Positions 56,861 to 64,000 of a DNA stretch of 64,000 nucleotides are shown here, in pieces. The position numbers and the translations under genes are program-made. The stretch lies in the NCBI RefSeq assembly GCF_013868055.1, contig NZ_JACEOL010000004.1, positions 1 to 64,000 of the forward strand, in the 5' to 3' direction. The notes under the pieces were generated by a model. That model was given only the letters and a program-made list of their open reading frames with translations. It searched no databases and had not been told where the DNA came from. How positions within the stretch are numbered: the stretch's first letter is position 1; each line of letters opens with the position of its first letter. The stretch comes from Thermoactinomyces mirandus (lineage in GTDB: Bacteria > Bacillota > Bacilli > Thermoactinomycetales > Thermoactinomycetaceae).

Positions 56861-57343
56861 ATGGATTTGAGCAGGATTGAACGCTACCGGGATCAGGGTC
56901 GTTCCTATCATCCACTCACTTATTCTCTCGCACAGATCCATTCAGAAATAAATCGTGCATTTGAACGTTTTTTTGACAATCCTATTTGGGAAAAGCCGAT
57001 GTCCATCATGCCGGCGATCAACATGAAAGATGACGGGAACCAGTATACCATCGAGGCGGATATGCCCGGACTGGAGGATCGAAACATTGAAATTGAAATA
57101 CATGGAAACCAGCTGATTATAAAAGGGGAGCATGAGCAGCAAGAGGAAAAACAGGGAGAAAAAATGTACATTTCAGAACGAAAGTATGGTTCCTTTCACC
57201 GCTCGATAACCATTCCGGAAGATGCCAATCATGACAATATCCAGGCCAGTTATGAAAATGGCGTGTTGGTGATTGCGATCCCGAAAGATCCGGGAAAAAA
57301 GCCGAGGAAAATCACAATCAACCGAAACAGACCGGCTGAATAA
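56861..57343 (+). CDS. Hsp20/alpha-crystallin small heat-shock protein
   Basis: A 160-residue chaperone. The alpha-crystallin domain spans about residues 48-150 (AINMKDDGNQYTIEADMPG near its start, SYENGVLVIAIPK near its end), preceded by an N-terminal helix with INRAFERFFDNPIW. It would hold unfolded proteins in oligomers. The ATG at 56861 is only 2 nt after AAGGAGG; the TTG at 56867, 8 nt away, may be the true start. No CIRCE or HAIR element is visible upstream. Confidence 0.92.
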   Translation: MDLSRIERYRDQGRSYHPLTYSLAQIHSEINRAFERFFDNPIWEKPMSIMPAINMKDDGNQYTIEADMPGLEDRNIEIEIHGNQLIIKGEHEQQEEKQGEKMYISERKYGSFHRSITIPEDANHDNIQASYENGVLVIAIPKDPGKKPRKITINRNRPAE

Positions 57344-57380
57344 CCAGCTCTTGAAAAATAAAGGTTTCAGGATGAAAAGT

Positions 57381-57410
57381 TGAAACCGTCTGTTGGTACA
57401 GGCGGTTTCA
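57381..57410 (-). terminator. Hairpin terminator between Hsp20 and PTS remnants
   Basis: TGAAACCGTCTG (57381-57392) pairs with CAGGCGGTTTCA (57399-57410). On the minus strand the stem is followed by ACTTTTC, so it probably ended the PTS operon; the plus-strand flank is poorer in T. Confidence 0.65.
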
Positions 57411-57445
57411 GACTAATTAATATAAACTTGTTATTACTCTTGCAT

Positions 57446-57937
57446 TTACCTTACATGGCATTTAAAGACGTAATCTCCTCTATCTGTTTCACCATTTTCC
57501 CCTGTTTCTATTTGGTCAACTTTTTCTTCACTGTTTGTAATGTTCATTGGAGTGACAATTTGTTTGTTATTTTTTTCCAATAATTCCAGGTCCACATTCA
57601 TCAAATGATCTCCAACCTTTACTTGCCCTTCACTTACAAACACTTCATACCCTTTGTCATTCAGTTCTACTGTATCCAGGCCAATATGAATCAATACTTC
57701 CAATCCATTTTCGGTCTGAATAGCAATCGCGTGTTTGGTTGGAAAAATTCAGGAAATTTTTTCGTCTACCGGGGAAACAATTTTCCCGTCTTTTGGTATA
57801 AAGGCTATGCCGTCCATCATTTTTTGTGCAAAGACAGGGTCTGGTACTTCCGATAATGAAATGACTTCCCCATGTATGGGAGAAAACAAGTCTACCATCA
57901 TCATTTTTGGTTTTCTCTTGAAAAAATCTTTGGACAT
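57446..57937 (-). pseudogene. Glucose-type PTS IIA component with in-frame stop
   Basis: The frame encodes a full-length IIA-Glc-like domain: [40 protein letters not shown], then after a TGA at 57749-57751 IFPTKHAIAIQTENGLEVLI and HIGLDTVELNDKGYEVF with the phosphorylated histidine in LIHIGLDTV. Total 163 codons with one stop and no frameshift. The stop separates the N-terminal third from the active site, so the product is presumably inactive. It follows the collapsed IIC/regulator remnant on the same strand. Confidence 0.88.
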
Positions 57938-57985
57938 GCTGAACGCTTCTTTCTATCTGGTATTGTATAAGGGGCACACAGGCAT

Positions 57986-58391
57986 TTAACTTTCCTTATC
58001 ATCTTCTTTATTGTTATTTTTTAATATTTGTTTCTTTTCCATTAAAAAATCCACATAATGACTGAAAATAGCCTCTCCAATCATGAAAAAAGAGGCAAAT
58101 TGTGTTCCATTGTAGCTTGCAATGATTGAACTTCTGTCATACAGGTTATATGGAGTCATTCTGGCCAAACGGTTATTTACCAAATTGGTGATCGATATAA
58201 ATCGGATTCCTTTTGTTACCAAAATTCTGTACCACAGGAAAAATGGCTGGTGTATCTCCGGATAAGGAAATAATGATTACAAGATCATCTCTCTTTAAAT
58301 TCTTTACAAGGGTTTCAAATTCTGATTGAGAGCAGATTACATGCATGTACTTCTGCAAAGGCAAGAACATTCTTTGCAATTCCAAGACGTC
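57986..58391 (-). pseudogene. RpiR-type regulator remnant (SIS domain)
   Basis: The SIS sugar-phosphate-binding domain of an RpiR/MurR-family regulator without its helix-turn-helix. The first frame gives LQRMFLPLQKYMHVICSQSE and DDLVIIISLSGDTPAIF; near 58222 the frame shifts to GIRFISITNLVNNRLARMT, DRSSIIASYNGTQFASFF and FSHYVDFLMEKK. The 5' end joins directly to a PTS IIC fragment, as if a deletion removed the end of one gene and the start of the other. Confidence 0.82.
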
Positions 58392-58632
58392 TCTTCCCTG
58401 GGACTTTTTGGCCAATCCAAGGGGAATGCCGGTAACAAAGAGCAATGGCATACAGTCCAACCTCCCTCTTCAAGAACTGTCCAGATTTTATACCAGTAAC
58501 CATCAGGATCCGCCAGAGATGACATAATATCCGATTTTAAAATAAAATAGCAAGCCCTACGAGGATCCCTGCAAACGGAAACAGTAATACCGGTACAAAC
58601 ATGGCTGCTCCAAAACGTTGGAATTTTTGCAT
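58392..58632 (-). pseudogene. PTS EIIC N-terminal fragment (glucose/maltose type)
   Basis: From an ATG at 58632 with AAAGGGAG upstream, three successive frames encode QRFGAAMFVPVLLFPFAG, then SSLADPDGYWYKIWTVLEEG, then MPLLFVTGIPLGLAKKSQGR. Together these are the first roughly 85 residues of a sugar PTS permease of the glucose/maltose superfamily. Two frameshifts interrupt it, and it fuses into the RpiR remnant at about 58391. The permease core and IIB are missing. Confidence 0.85.
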
Positions 58633-58659
58633 CAACTTTTTTTATTCACTCCCTTTAGT

Positions 58660-58700
58660 AATGAAATCTAGAAACAATTTGATAAATTATAGTGTCAGCT
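58660..58700 (-). promoter_or_regulatory. Promoter of the decayed PTS operon
   Basis: On the minus strand TTATCA and TATAAT are separated by 16 nt just upstream of the EIIC fragment. The -35 lies next to a perfect cre site, so repression by CcpA was likely. Confidence 0.5.
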
Positions 58701-58707
58701 ACAAATT

Positions 58708-58721
58708 TGATAACGTTTACA
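58708..58721. promoter_or_regulatory. CcpA cre site upstream of the decayed PTS operon
   Basis: TGATAACGTTTACA agrees with every position of the cre consensus. Its position just upstream of the promoter fits carbon catabolite repression of a sugar-uptake operon whose genes are now broken. The rest of 58722-59072 shows no gene. Confidence 0.8.
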
Positions 58722-59072
58722 TTTAAAAATATAATGCAATCATATTTGATAACAATAACTTTGGAAGATTCTGAGACATAATCATATCTTTTGTACATTT
58801 TCCCATGGTTTGAAAACTTTTTCGGCATAAAAAACAGGCATATTATCAGGTAGGTAAACCAACCCGGTTTTGTGTTATCCCGGTCAGGACAAAACGGTGA
58901 TTTGAATGTCCACTCAGCCAGGTAATGTGACACAGCCTGTCCATTTTGCAATGACAGTGCTGTATGGAAACATGTTTTTCAGAAAAGCCTGCTGATCCCA
59001 TAAAACAGGAAAGGGCACAATGGTTTTCCGCATATTCAAAAAATATGGAAATCATTATAAACTATTGCTGAT

Positions 59073-59375
59073 TTATGAAGATTCCTCCTCCTGCTCTTCC
59101 AACACAATCTGAGACTGATTGTTATCAACCATTTTTTCAATGACTTCGCCGATGCCGCTTTCTTCTCCATTTGCGGTAAGCCCGATGTTTAATGTTCCGC
59201 TTAATGTTTCCACACGCAGTTCATGAACTTTGTATTCAATTTTTTCTATCTGAATCGGTTTCAGCTGTTCAATTTTTTCTTTTAATGCCGTGTTTTCTTG
59301 CCTGAGGCGGGTTATTTCCTGTTCCAGAGATTGCAGACGTTGTTCAATATAATAAAAAGGATGGGGTCTGAGCAT
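59073..59375 (-). CDS. GerPC-like spore germination protein
   Basis: A 100-residue protein with an N-terminal coiled coil (IEQRLQSLEQEITRLRQENT) and the GerPC-type core EKIEYKVHELRVETLSGTLNIGLT. GerP proteins help germinants cross the spore coat. It is shorter than Bacillus GerPC. The ATG follows GGGAGGG. It is divergent from an Hsp20-like gene that precedes two further GerP-like genes. Confidence 0.8.
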   Translation of the reverse strand: MLRPHPFYYIEQRLQSLEQEITRLRQENTALKEKIEQLKPIQIEKIEYKVHELRVETLSGTLNIGLTANGEESGIGEVIEKMVDNNQSQIVLEEQEEESS

Positions 59376-59525
59376 AAGGACTCCCTCCCGAACGGGATAT
59401 TTTCCAGTATCAATTTATTATATGGCGGAAACGATTCAGATCATGACAATGTTTGTGACAGGACAAGTTGCCGGAGAATAAAATATGGGCATCCACATAG
59501 TTGTTCGGAACAGGAGGCATGCCTT

Positions 59526-59939
59526 ATGAGAAATCCTCCGCGAAATTTCAGATGGCACGAATTGGTGCGGCAATTTCTGGGGGATGATTTTTTCGAGGAG
59601 ATCCAGACGACAGTGAACAAGGAAGAACCGGCAGCCGATGTATATCATGGACAGAATGAAGTGATTGTGGTGATCAATTTGCCTGGGCTTGAAAATATCC
59701 ATTCTATGGAATTGAGAATTGAAGGAGAGAATTTATGGCTTCGGGGAGATTTTCCGACACCGTATCAGGGGTACAGCACCTTGCTGTCAGAAAGAAAAAA
59801 GGGAAAGTTTCAAAAAGTGATTCCCCTGGGATGCCTTGTATCCAAAAAATATACTTATGCCCGATACCGGAGAGGAGTTTTGGAAATCCGTTTTCCAAAA
59901 ATTGCTGCCCGCAACCGATCCATGCGAATCAAAACATGA
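59526..59939 (+). CDS. Hsp20-like protein of a spore gene cluster
   Basis: A 137-residue diverged alpha-crystallin-domain protein: YHGQNEVIVVINLPGLENI at the start of the domain and YTYARYRRGVLEIRFPK at its end. It resembles Bacillus coat-associated Hsp20 proteins such as CotM more than heat-shock Hsp20. The ATG at 59526 follows AGGAGG. It lies 29 nt upstream of a GerPF-like gene and probably shares its transcript, so a spore role is inferred. Confidence 0.8.
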   Translation: MRNPPRNFRWHELVRQFLGDDFFEEIQTTVNKEEPAADVYHGQNEVIVVINLPGLENIHSMELRIEGENLWLRGDFPTPYQGYSTLLSERKKGKFQKVIPLGCLVSKKYTYARYRRGVLEIRFPKIAARNRSMRIKT

Positions 59940-59968
59940 GAGGACGACAGCGATGAGGAGGGGCAAGT

Positions 59969-60175
59969 GTGGGTACCATCAACAATATTCTGATCGTTAA
60001 AGTAAATAACGTGAGCAACACCGCTTCGATCAATTTTGGGAATACGATCAATGTCGGCAATGACAGTTTGACAAAAACGTTGGGAGGATCTTCCCCAATT
60101 GGCGATTTTCCCCGAAATCTTGATTTTGAAAGGAATATTTATATTGATCCGGACTTACTGGATCAAAATGATTGA
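59969..60175 (+). CDS. GerPA/GerPF-family spore germination protein
   Basis: A 68-residue protein with the GerPA/F layout: a short beta-rich core (VNNVSNTASINFGNTINVG), a Gly/Ser region and the closing IDPDLLDQND. The GTG at 59969 follows GAGGAGGGG. It is the middle gene of the presumed hsp20-gerPF-gerPD transcript. Confidence 0.85.
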   Translation: MGTINNILIVKVNNVSNTASINFGNTINVGNDSLTKTLGGSSPIGDFPRNLDFERNIYIDPDLLDQND

Positions 60176-60185
60176 GGTGGTTTTA

Positions 60186-60398
60186 TTGTTAAAGGTATAT
60201 ATTCGTTCTGTTCGCATCATGACTGTGGGCGATGTAGGTTCGGTCAATATTGGCACCACCCTCAATATCATTTACAGAACAGGAAAAGGGGAGGAACCGG
60301 CAGAACCACAAGTTCCTGCTCCGGAACCGGGCTCACCGGCTCCTTCACCAGTGCCGTCTCCTTCACCAACGCCGTCTCCAACTCCCGCTTCCCAATAA
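60186..60398 (+). CDS. GerPB/GerPD-like spore protein with Pro/Ser tail
   Basis: A 70-residue protein. The first half (RSVRIMTVGDVGSVNIGTTL) resembles the GerPB/GerPD core; the second half is a low-complexity run of Pro, Ser and Thr beginning PEPGSPAPSP. The TTG at 60186 is 5 nt from GAGGTGG, which overlaps the previous stop. Proline-rich tails are seen on some coat proteins. Confidence 0.72.
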   Translation: MLKVYIRSVRIMTVGDVGSVNIGTTLNIIYRTGKGEEPAEPQVPAPEPGSPAPSPVPSPSPTPSPTPASQ

Positions 60399-60744
60399 TA
60401 TATGCTTGTTTTGTCGGGTAGATTGTTTTTATAATCATCCAGAAATTGCCGGCATTTTGACAAGCTGGTTTTGTGCTTGAGAACACATGAGGTTATCAAT
60501 TGGTTTTATTTTTCTGATGATTACTATGGACGGGTGCTTTTGATTTGCCAGCCTACATATCTGATTTCAACAATATTTCTTTAAACAATACTACCATCCT
60601 TAAGACGGCCTGATAGAATCGTAAGGGGAGTCATTCTGTTTTAGTTCAAGCAGTGCCTGTTTATGTGTTTTCTGTATTCGTGCAACTTTTTCAACAGCGG
60701 TCCGTCGGTAAAACAGGAAATATGGAAGGAGGAGGTTTCTGATT
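60399..60744. other. Interval without a recognisable feature
   Basis: No open frame with a ribosome site and no strong hairpin was found between the GerPD-like gene and the DUF4349 gene. Confidence 0.4.
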
Positions 60745-61661
60745 ATGCGCAAAATATGGAAAGCCTGGTTGGCATGTATCGTATTTGCTGCAGTTTTAGC
60801 CGGTTGCAATTCCGGGAAAGAAATGCAACCATCGCAGGCAAAACCGGGGATCAGTCAGGATAAAATGTCAGCGAATACCAATCATCACGCGGTTTCTGAC
60901 GATATTGACGGAAAACGGGAAAGTATCACGGCTGATCCTCAGGCTGCCCGTGCCAATACCGGCACTATATACGGAAATACCTCAGCGTTGGAAAAACGGA
61001 AAGTGATCTATAGGCAAATGTGGAAATGAAAGTACAAAATCTGGAAAAGGCAAAAAAGCAGATGGATTCCTATGTGCGGAACAAAAAGGGCTATCTGGTG
61101 ATTGCTTCCCGTTCCAGAGCGGGAAAAGAGGTGACCGGCAGGTTTACCTATCGTGTTCCCTACGCTTCTTTTGACGGGTTTCTGGAGTACCTGAAGATAG
61201 TGGCCAGGGAAATTCTGTCCCAGAATATTTCCGGTCAGGATGTAACCGAGGAATACGTGGATCTGGAATCAAGGTTGAAGGCGAAAAAAGCGGTCGAGAA
61301 ACGGCTGCTCACTTATATGAAAGAAGCTGAATCGACGAAAGATCTGCTTCAGGTGTCGGAACAGCTGGCTCAAGTTCAGGAGCAGATCGAACAGCTGAAA
61401 GGAAGAAAAAATTATCTGGATCACCGAATTGTCTATTCAACCGTAACCATTCGAGCAACCCAGGAATCCCCGCCGGAATCCGCAGAGGGTGAACCAGGCA
61501 TATTGGAACAGATGAAGTCATCGTTTTCCCAATCCATCAGCTGGTTGCAGGATGTGTTTAAAGGGATGCTGGTGGTAGGGGCAGCTCTGGTTCCGCCGCT
61601 GATTATCCTGTCCCTGTTGGTCCTGCCATTAATATGGTGGTTCCGCCGCCGCAAACACTGA
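60745..61661 (+). pseudogene. DUF4349 lipoprotein gene with a frameshift
   Basis: The first frame (from an ATG with AGGAGGAGG upstream) encodes a lipoprotein signal with lipobox VLAGC and runs to ALEKRKVIYRQ; the expected continuation ANVEMKVQNLEKAKKQMDSY lies in another frame from about 61010. The rest encodes the DUF4349 coiled-coil region (LLQVSEQLAQVQEQIEQLK) and a C-terminal membrane helix followed by RRRK. A single-base change near 61009-61014 explains the break. It is either a recent pseudogene or an assembly error. Confidence 0.85.
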
Positions 61662-61680
61662 ACCGGACAGATTTCAGAGA

Positions 61681-61720
61681 TCCCCGTCAGGCAGTACCAG
61701 CATGACAGGGATTTTTATGC
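61681..61720 (+). terminator. Intrinsic terminator after the DUF4349 gene
   Basis: ATCCC-GTCA and TGAC-GGGAT pair around a 13-nt loop, followed by TTTTAT. Confidence 0.75.
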
Positions 61721-61743
61721 AGGGTTTACTTGTACTTGTATTT

Positions 61744-61774
61744 TTAAAAAACTGCATGCGTTTTCGCAGTTTAC
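61744..61774 (-). terminator. Intrinsic terminator of the minus-strand membrane-protein gene
   Basis: AAACTGC and GCAGTTT pair; on the minus strand they are followed by TTTTAAAAATAC. The hairpin begins at the end of the 121-residue gene. Confidence 0.75.
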
Positions 61775-62136
61775 CTGTTTTTTCGGCCTGTCAGCTGGCG
61801 TTGATAGTAGATAAAGACCGGCAAGGGGATCACAATCCAGCCGAAACTTTTGATTAAGCTGTTTTTTGCCTGGGACATCTGTCTCTCCCTTTCCGCGGCT
61901 ACCATGGCATCATATTGCTTTTTTAACTCATCTTCCGACAAGGTTGCTTTTTGATCATTCCCCACTGAGTCCGGAGCCCTTTTTTCCAGGCGCAACTGCT
62001 GGAACTGCTCAAATGTCTGGTGATACGGGACCGGACTGGCCAGATCGGCAATAGCCATAAATACGCCTACGCTGCCACCGATGGTCATCATCAAAGTGGC
62101 GAACAAAACCAGATAGATATATATATTTCTGATCAT
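61771..62136 (-). CDS. Two-helix membrane protein of unknown function
   Basis: A 121-residue protein: an N-terminal hydrophobic helix (about residues 4-29), a charged soluble middle (LSEDELKKQYDAMVAAERER) and a second helix near residue 97-112 followed by a basic tail. The ATG follows GGAGGG. I do not recognise the family. Confidence 0.72.
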   Translation of the reverse strand: MIRNIYIYLVLFATLMMTIGGSVGVFMAIADLASPVPYHQTFEQFQQLRLEKRAPDSVGNDQKATLSEDELKKQYDAMVAAERERQMSQAKNSLIKSFGWIVIPLPVFIYYQRQLTGRKNR

Positions 62137-62253
62137 GTTATTCCCTCCATTTCCCCTTTTGCTAACCCAATCATGTTTCCTACATATTAACCTTATTCAA
62201 TGGTTTGTTTGGAATTACTTCTTTAAATTTGTGCGAACGTGAGATGTGAGTCT

Positions 62254-62480
62254 CAGACTGTAGAAAAACATATATAGGAAGGCAATTTTTAGGTTCCGTT
62301 CCGTCTCCGCCTTGCAAAGAAGCAGTCATGACGCTCAGCATTCACTTCCAGGCAGGCTCTTCACTCGCTACGCTCAAACAGTTTCGCCCGTTTTCCCTGG
62401 AAGTGAACGCTTTCGCTTGAGAGCGGCTCCGAAGTCACTACGCTTCCAAAAATCGCTTTTTCACACTTTGTCGACAGCTG
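62254..62480. mobile_element. Possible MITE or insertion-sequence remnant
   Basis: The ends are imperfect inverted repeats: CAGACTGTAGAAAAA at 62254-62268 and, read inward from the right end at 62480, CAGCTGTCGACAAA. They are flanked by GTGAGTCT (62246-62253) and GTAAGTCT (62481-62488), seven of eight bases alike, as a target duplication would be. The interior has no gene but holds a 12-bp stem (62341-62352 with 62396-62407). Confidence 0.45.
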
Positions 62481-62527
62481 GTAAGTCTTTTCTTATTTTT
62501 TGCGGCCCTTGTTGTTTTTTCTTTTGC

Positions 62528-62556
62528 AAAAAACCCGGAAAACCCGGGTTTTTGTC
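62528..62556 (-). terminator. Intrinsic terminator downstream of manA
   Basis: AAACCCGG (62531-62538) and CCGGGTTT (62544-62551) pair with T-runs on both sides. It would end the manA transcript on the minus strand about 100 nt after the stop. Confidence 0.75.
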
Positions 62557-62658
62557 ATTTTGCCTTGTAAACATCCATAGATCTGTTTTGGGAGGGTGAA
62601 GCGTCCTCCCACGATTTCCATGTTTATACAGCCAAAGCAGGAAAAGGGATGGATGGGC

Positions 62659-63612
62659 TTAAGGTCGGGACAAGATCATAGTCAAATTTCCGCTTATTTC
62701 AAATTTCCCCATTTGGTATGGCAAAATAAAATGTTCTCCTTTGGACAGAGGATAAGTTTTTAAGGCAGTTTTCAGATGGCCTTCCCCTCCAATCACGCTG
62801 GCCAGTTGAAAACTGTGGAGCCGGGAGATCCGGACAGTTGCGTTGATTTCCCATTTTTCCACGGTAAACCATTTGCTCTCAACAAATGTTGTGATATTGG
62901 CCCCATCCCGGGCAAATGTTCGCGGGCGAACCGGATTTTCCCGATGGGGAACGGTAATCACATCAAGCGCTTTGTCTATATGTAATTCACGTTTTTTCCC
63001 ATCCGGGCGAGCACGGTCATAGTCATAAAGCCGATAGGTTACGTCAGAACTTTGTTGGGTTTCAAGAACCAGCGTTCCCGCTCCCAAAGCATGAACAGTT
63101 CTGCTGGGAACATAAAAAAAGTCCCCCGGTTTAACCGGTATTCGTCGCAGAAGATCTTCCCAGCGATTCTGTTCTATCATCTGTTTCAATTCTTTCCTGC
63201 TCCGGGCGTGATGGCCATAAATAATCTCCGCCCCCTCCTGACAATCAAGAATGTACCAGCATTCCGTCTTGCCATGTTCTCCATGTTCGTGTTCGTTTGC
63301 ATACGATTCGTCCGGATGGACCTGGACGGAAAGATCGGTGGAAGCATCCAGGATTTTGGTCAGCAAAGGAAAAGTTTTGCCGGAATGATGCCCAAAAAGT
63401 TCCTGATGGTTCTCCCACAGTTCCGCAAGTGTTTTTCCGCGGTACTGCCCGTTCTTTACCAAATTCTGTCCATTGGGATGGGCAGAGATTGCCCAGCATT
63501 CACCAGTTCGCGCGGAGGGGATTTGATAGCCGAACGTTTCTCTCAAAGCAGTCCCGCCCCAGATTCGTTCCTTGAAAACAGGTTGTAAAAACAGGGGTTC
63601 CAAGGCCTTCAA
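62659..63612 (-). CDS. manA: Mannose-6-phosphate isomerase, class I
   Basis: A 317-residue zinc enzyme interconverting mannose 6-phosphate and fructose 6-phosphate. LFLQPVFKERIWGGTAL at the N-terminus and the metal-ligand region SVQVHPDESYANEHEHGEHG followed by KTECWYIL (Gln, His, Glu ligands) are intact. The start is a TTG 6 nt after AAAGGAGAG; the overlapping ATG is out of frame. It follows a PTS IIA remnant on the same strand, an order matching Bacillus manP-manA. Confidence 0.94.
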   Translation of the reverse strand: MKALEPLFLQPVFKERIWGGTALRETFGYQIPSARTGECWAISAHPNGQNLVKNGQYRGKTLAELWENHQELFGHHSGKTFPLLTKILDASTDLSVQVHPDESYANEHEHGEHGKTECWYILDCQEGAEIIYGHHARSRKELKQMIEQNRWEDLLRRIPVKPGDFFYVPSRTVHALGAGTLVLETQQSSDVTYRLYDYDRARPDGKKRELHIDKALDVITVPHRENPVRPRTFARDGANITTFVESKWFTVEKWEINATVRISRLHSFQLASVIGGEGHLKTALKTYPLSKGEHFILPYQMGKFEISGNLTMILSRP

Positions 63613-63654
63613 TCATAACTCTCCTTTCGAAAAAAATTTCAATAAAAAAGCTGG

Positions 63655-63681
63655 TTCGGGGAATGGATTACTCCCCGAAGT
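63655..63681 (-). terminator. Hairpin between the PTS IIA remnant and manA
   Basis: TTCGGGGA and TCCCCGAA pair; on the minus strand a short spacer and TTTTTTATT follow. It may attenuate transcription into manA. Confidence 0.5.
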
Positions 63682-63692
63682 CGAATCGTGAA

Positions 63693-64000
63693 CTATTTTG
63701 TAAGCAGACGGTAAACTTCTTCTCCGGTTTCGGCCCGGAACAGTTGCTGGCGGAAGAAGTCGTCAATAAGTCGGGAGGTCAGCAATTGTAAAATTTTCAA
63801 ATGCTCATTGCCAGCCTGTTTTTCCGGAACGGCAATCAAAAAAATCTATTGGGCTTTTTCTCCGCTTTGCGGGTCCCAAACAATTTCCGGATCTTTTTTT
63901 CCACAGGCTATGCGAGGAATATTGACGGTTTCCGATTTTCCATGTGGAATGGCGTTTCCAAACCCGATTCCGGTGTGGCCTTCGTTTTCACGGGCGATAA
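63693..64000 (-). pseudogene. Fructose/mannose-type PTS IIA domain with in-frame stop (partial)
   Basis: The frame entering from the right edge encodes the end of a type-2 PTS IIA domain: ENEGHTGIGFGNAIPHGKSE with the phosphorylated histidine, GKKDPEIVWDPQSGEKAQ, then a TAG at 63846-63848, then IFLIAVPEKQAGNEHLKIL and a normal C-terminus. There is no frameshift. Placement upstream of manA suggests the C-terminal IIA of a ManP-like EIIBCA permease, most of which lies outside the window. The stop removes the last third of the domain. Confidence 0.85.

Noticed and set aside
57749-57751. Recoding of the IIA TGA as selenocysteine or read-through
   Set aside because: No SECIS-like hairpin follows, the neighbouring genes are clearly decayed, and the other broken IIA carries TAG.
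62137-62658. Plus-strand 95-codon frame at 62312-62599 as a gene
   Set aside because: It runs through the inverted repeats of the possible MITE and a terminator and has no ribosome site.

Overview
The window is a stretch of Bacillota (Firmicutes) chromosome, most likely from an endospore-forming member of the Bacillales. The evidence is strong AGGAGG ribosome binding sites with frequent TTG/GTG starts, a purEKBCSQLFMNHD purine cluster behind a guanine riboswitch, a proC T-box, CodY, a caa3 oxidase, CcpA-type cre sites, Spo0M and GerP-like spore proteins, and the YfhP-MutY pairing. I cannot fix the genus from sequence alone. No rRNA, tRNA, CRISPR array or intact insertion sequence was seen.

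Layout. (1) 0.3-13.9 kb: de novo purine synthesis, controlled by probable PurR boxes, a sigma-A promoter and a guanine riboswitch, with mostly overlapping genes purE to purH, then a small membrane protein gene and purD. (2) 14-19.9 kb: small proteins, a gene-poor AT-rich stretch, a YerA-like adenine deaminase, a solitary Fur-controlled siderophore-type ABC ATPase and an O-antigen-ligase-like membrane protein. (3) 20-31 kb: LysM-3D cell-wall protein, a decayed methyltransferase, acetyltransferases, AlkA-like and MutY DNA glycosylases, MscS, YfhP-like protein, a VanW protein and T-box-controlled proC. (4) 31.7-41.4 kb: signal peptidase I, codY, an ABC exporter overlapping an RsbT-like ATPase gene, and the ctaB-ctaCDEF haem-copper oxidase cluster. 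(5) 41.4-51.3 kb: mostly minus-strand genes, including a hydrolase, a stand-alone glutamate synthase large subunit, a truncated globin and hemL. (6) 51.5-56 kb: a degenerate-kinase/coiled-coil protein followed by tandem Spo0M genes, then a fluoride riboswitch with two crcB genes. (7) 56-64 kb: two Hsp20-like genes, a divergent gerP-like spore cluster, and several broken genes: a collapsed maltose/glucose-type PTS operon, a PTS IIA domain with an internal stop, and a frameshifted DUF4349 lipoprotein. manA and a possible MITE complete the window.

Themes. RNA control is rich: guanine riboswitch, T-box, fluoride riboswitch and many intrinsic terminators. Carbohydrate uptake is decaying: the PTS components here are truncated, frameshifted or carry in-frame stops, although a perfect cre operator survives upstream of one set. 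Haem genes (hemL-globin, ctaB-ctaCDEF) recur. The least explained locus is the cluster at 51.5-54.9 kb, where a kinase-like domain lacking the catalytic DFG aspartate is fused to a roughly 200-residue coiled coil beside two arrestin-fold Spo0M proteins. That is my best candidate for an undescribed system.
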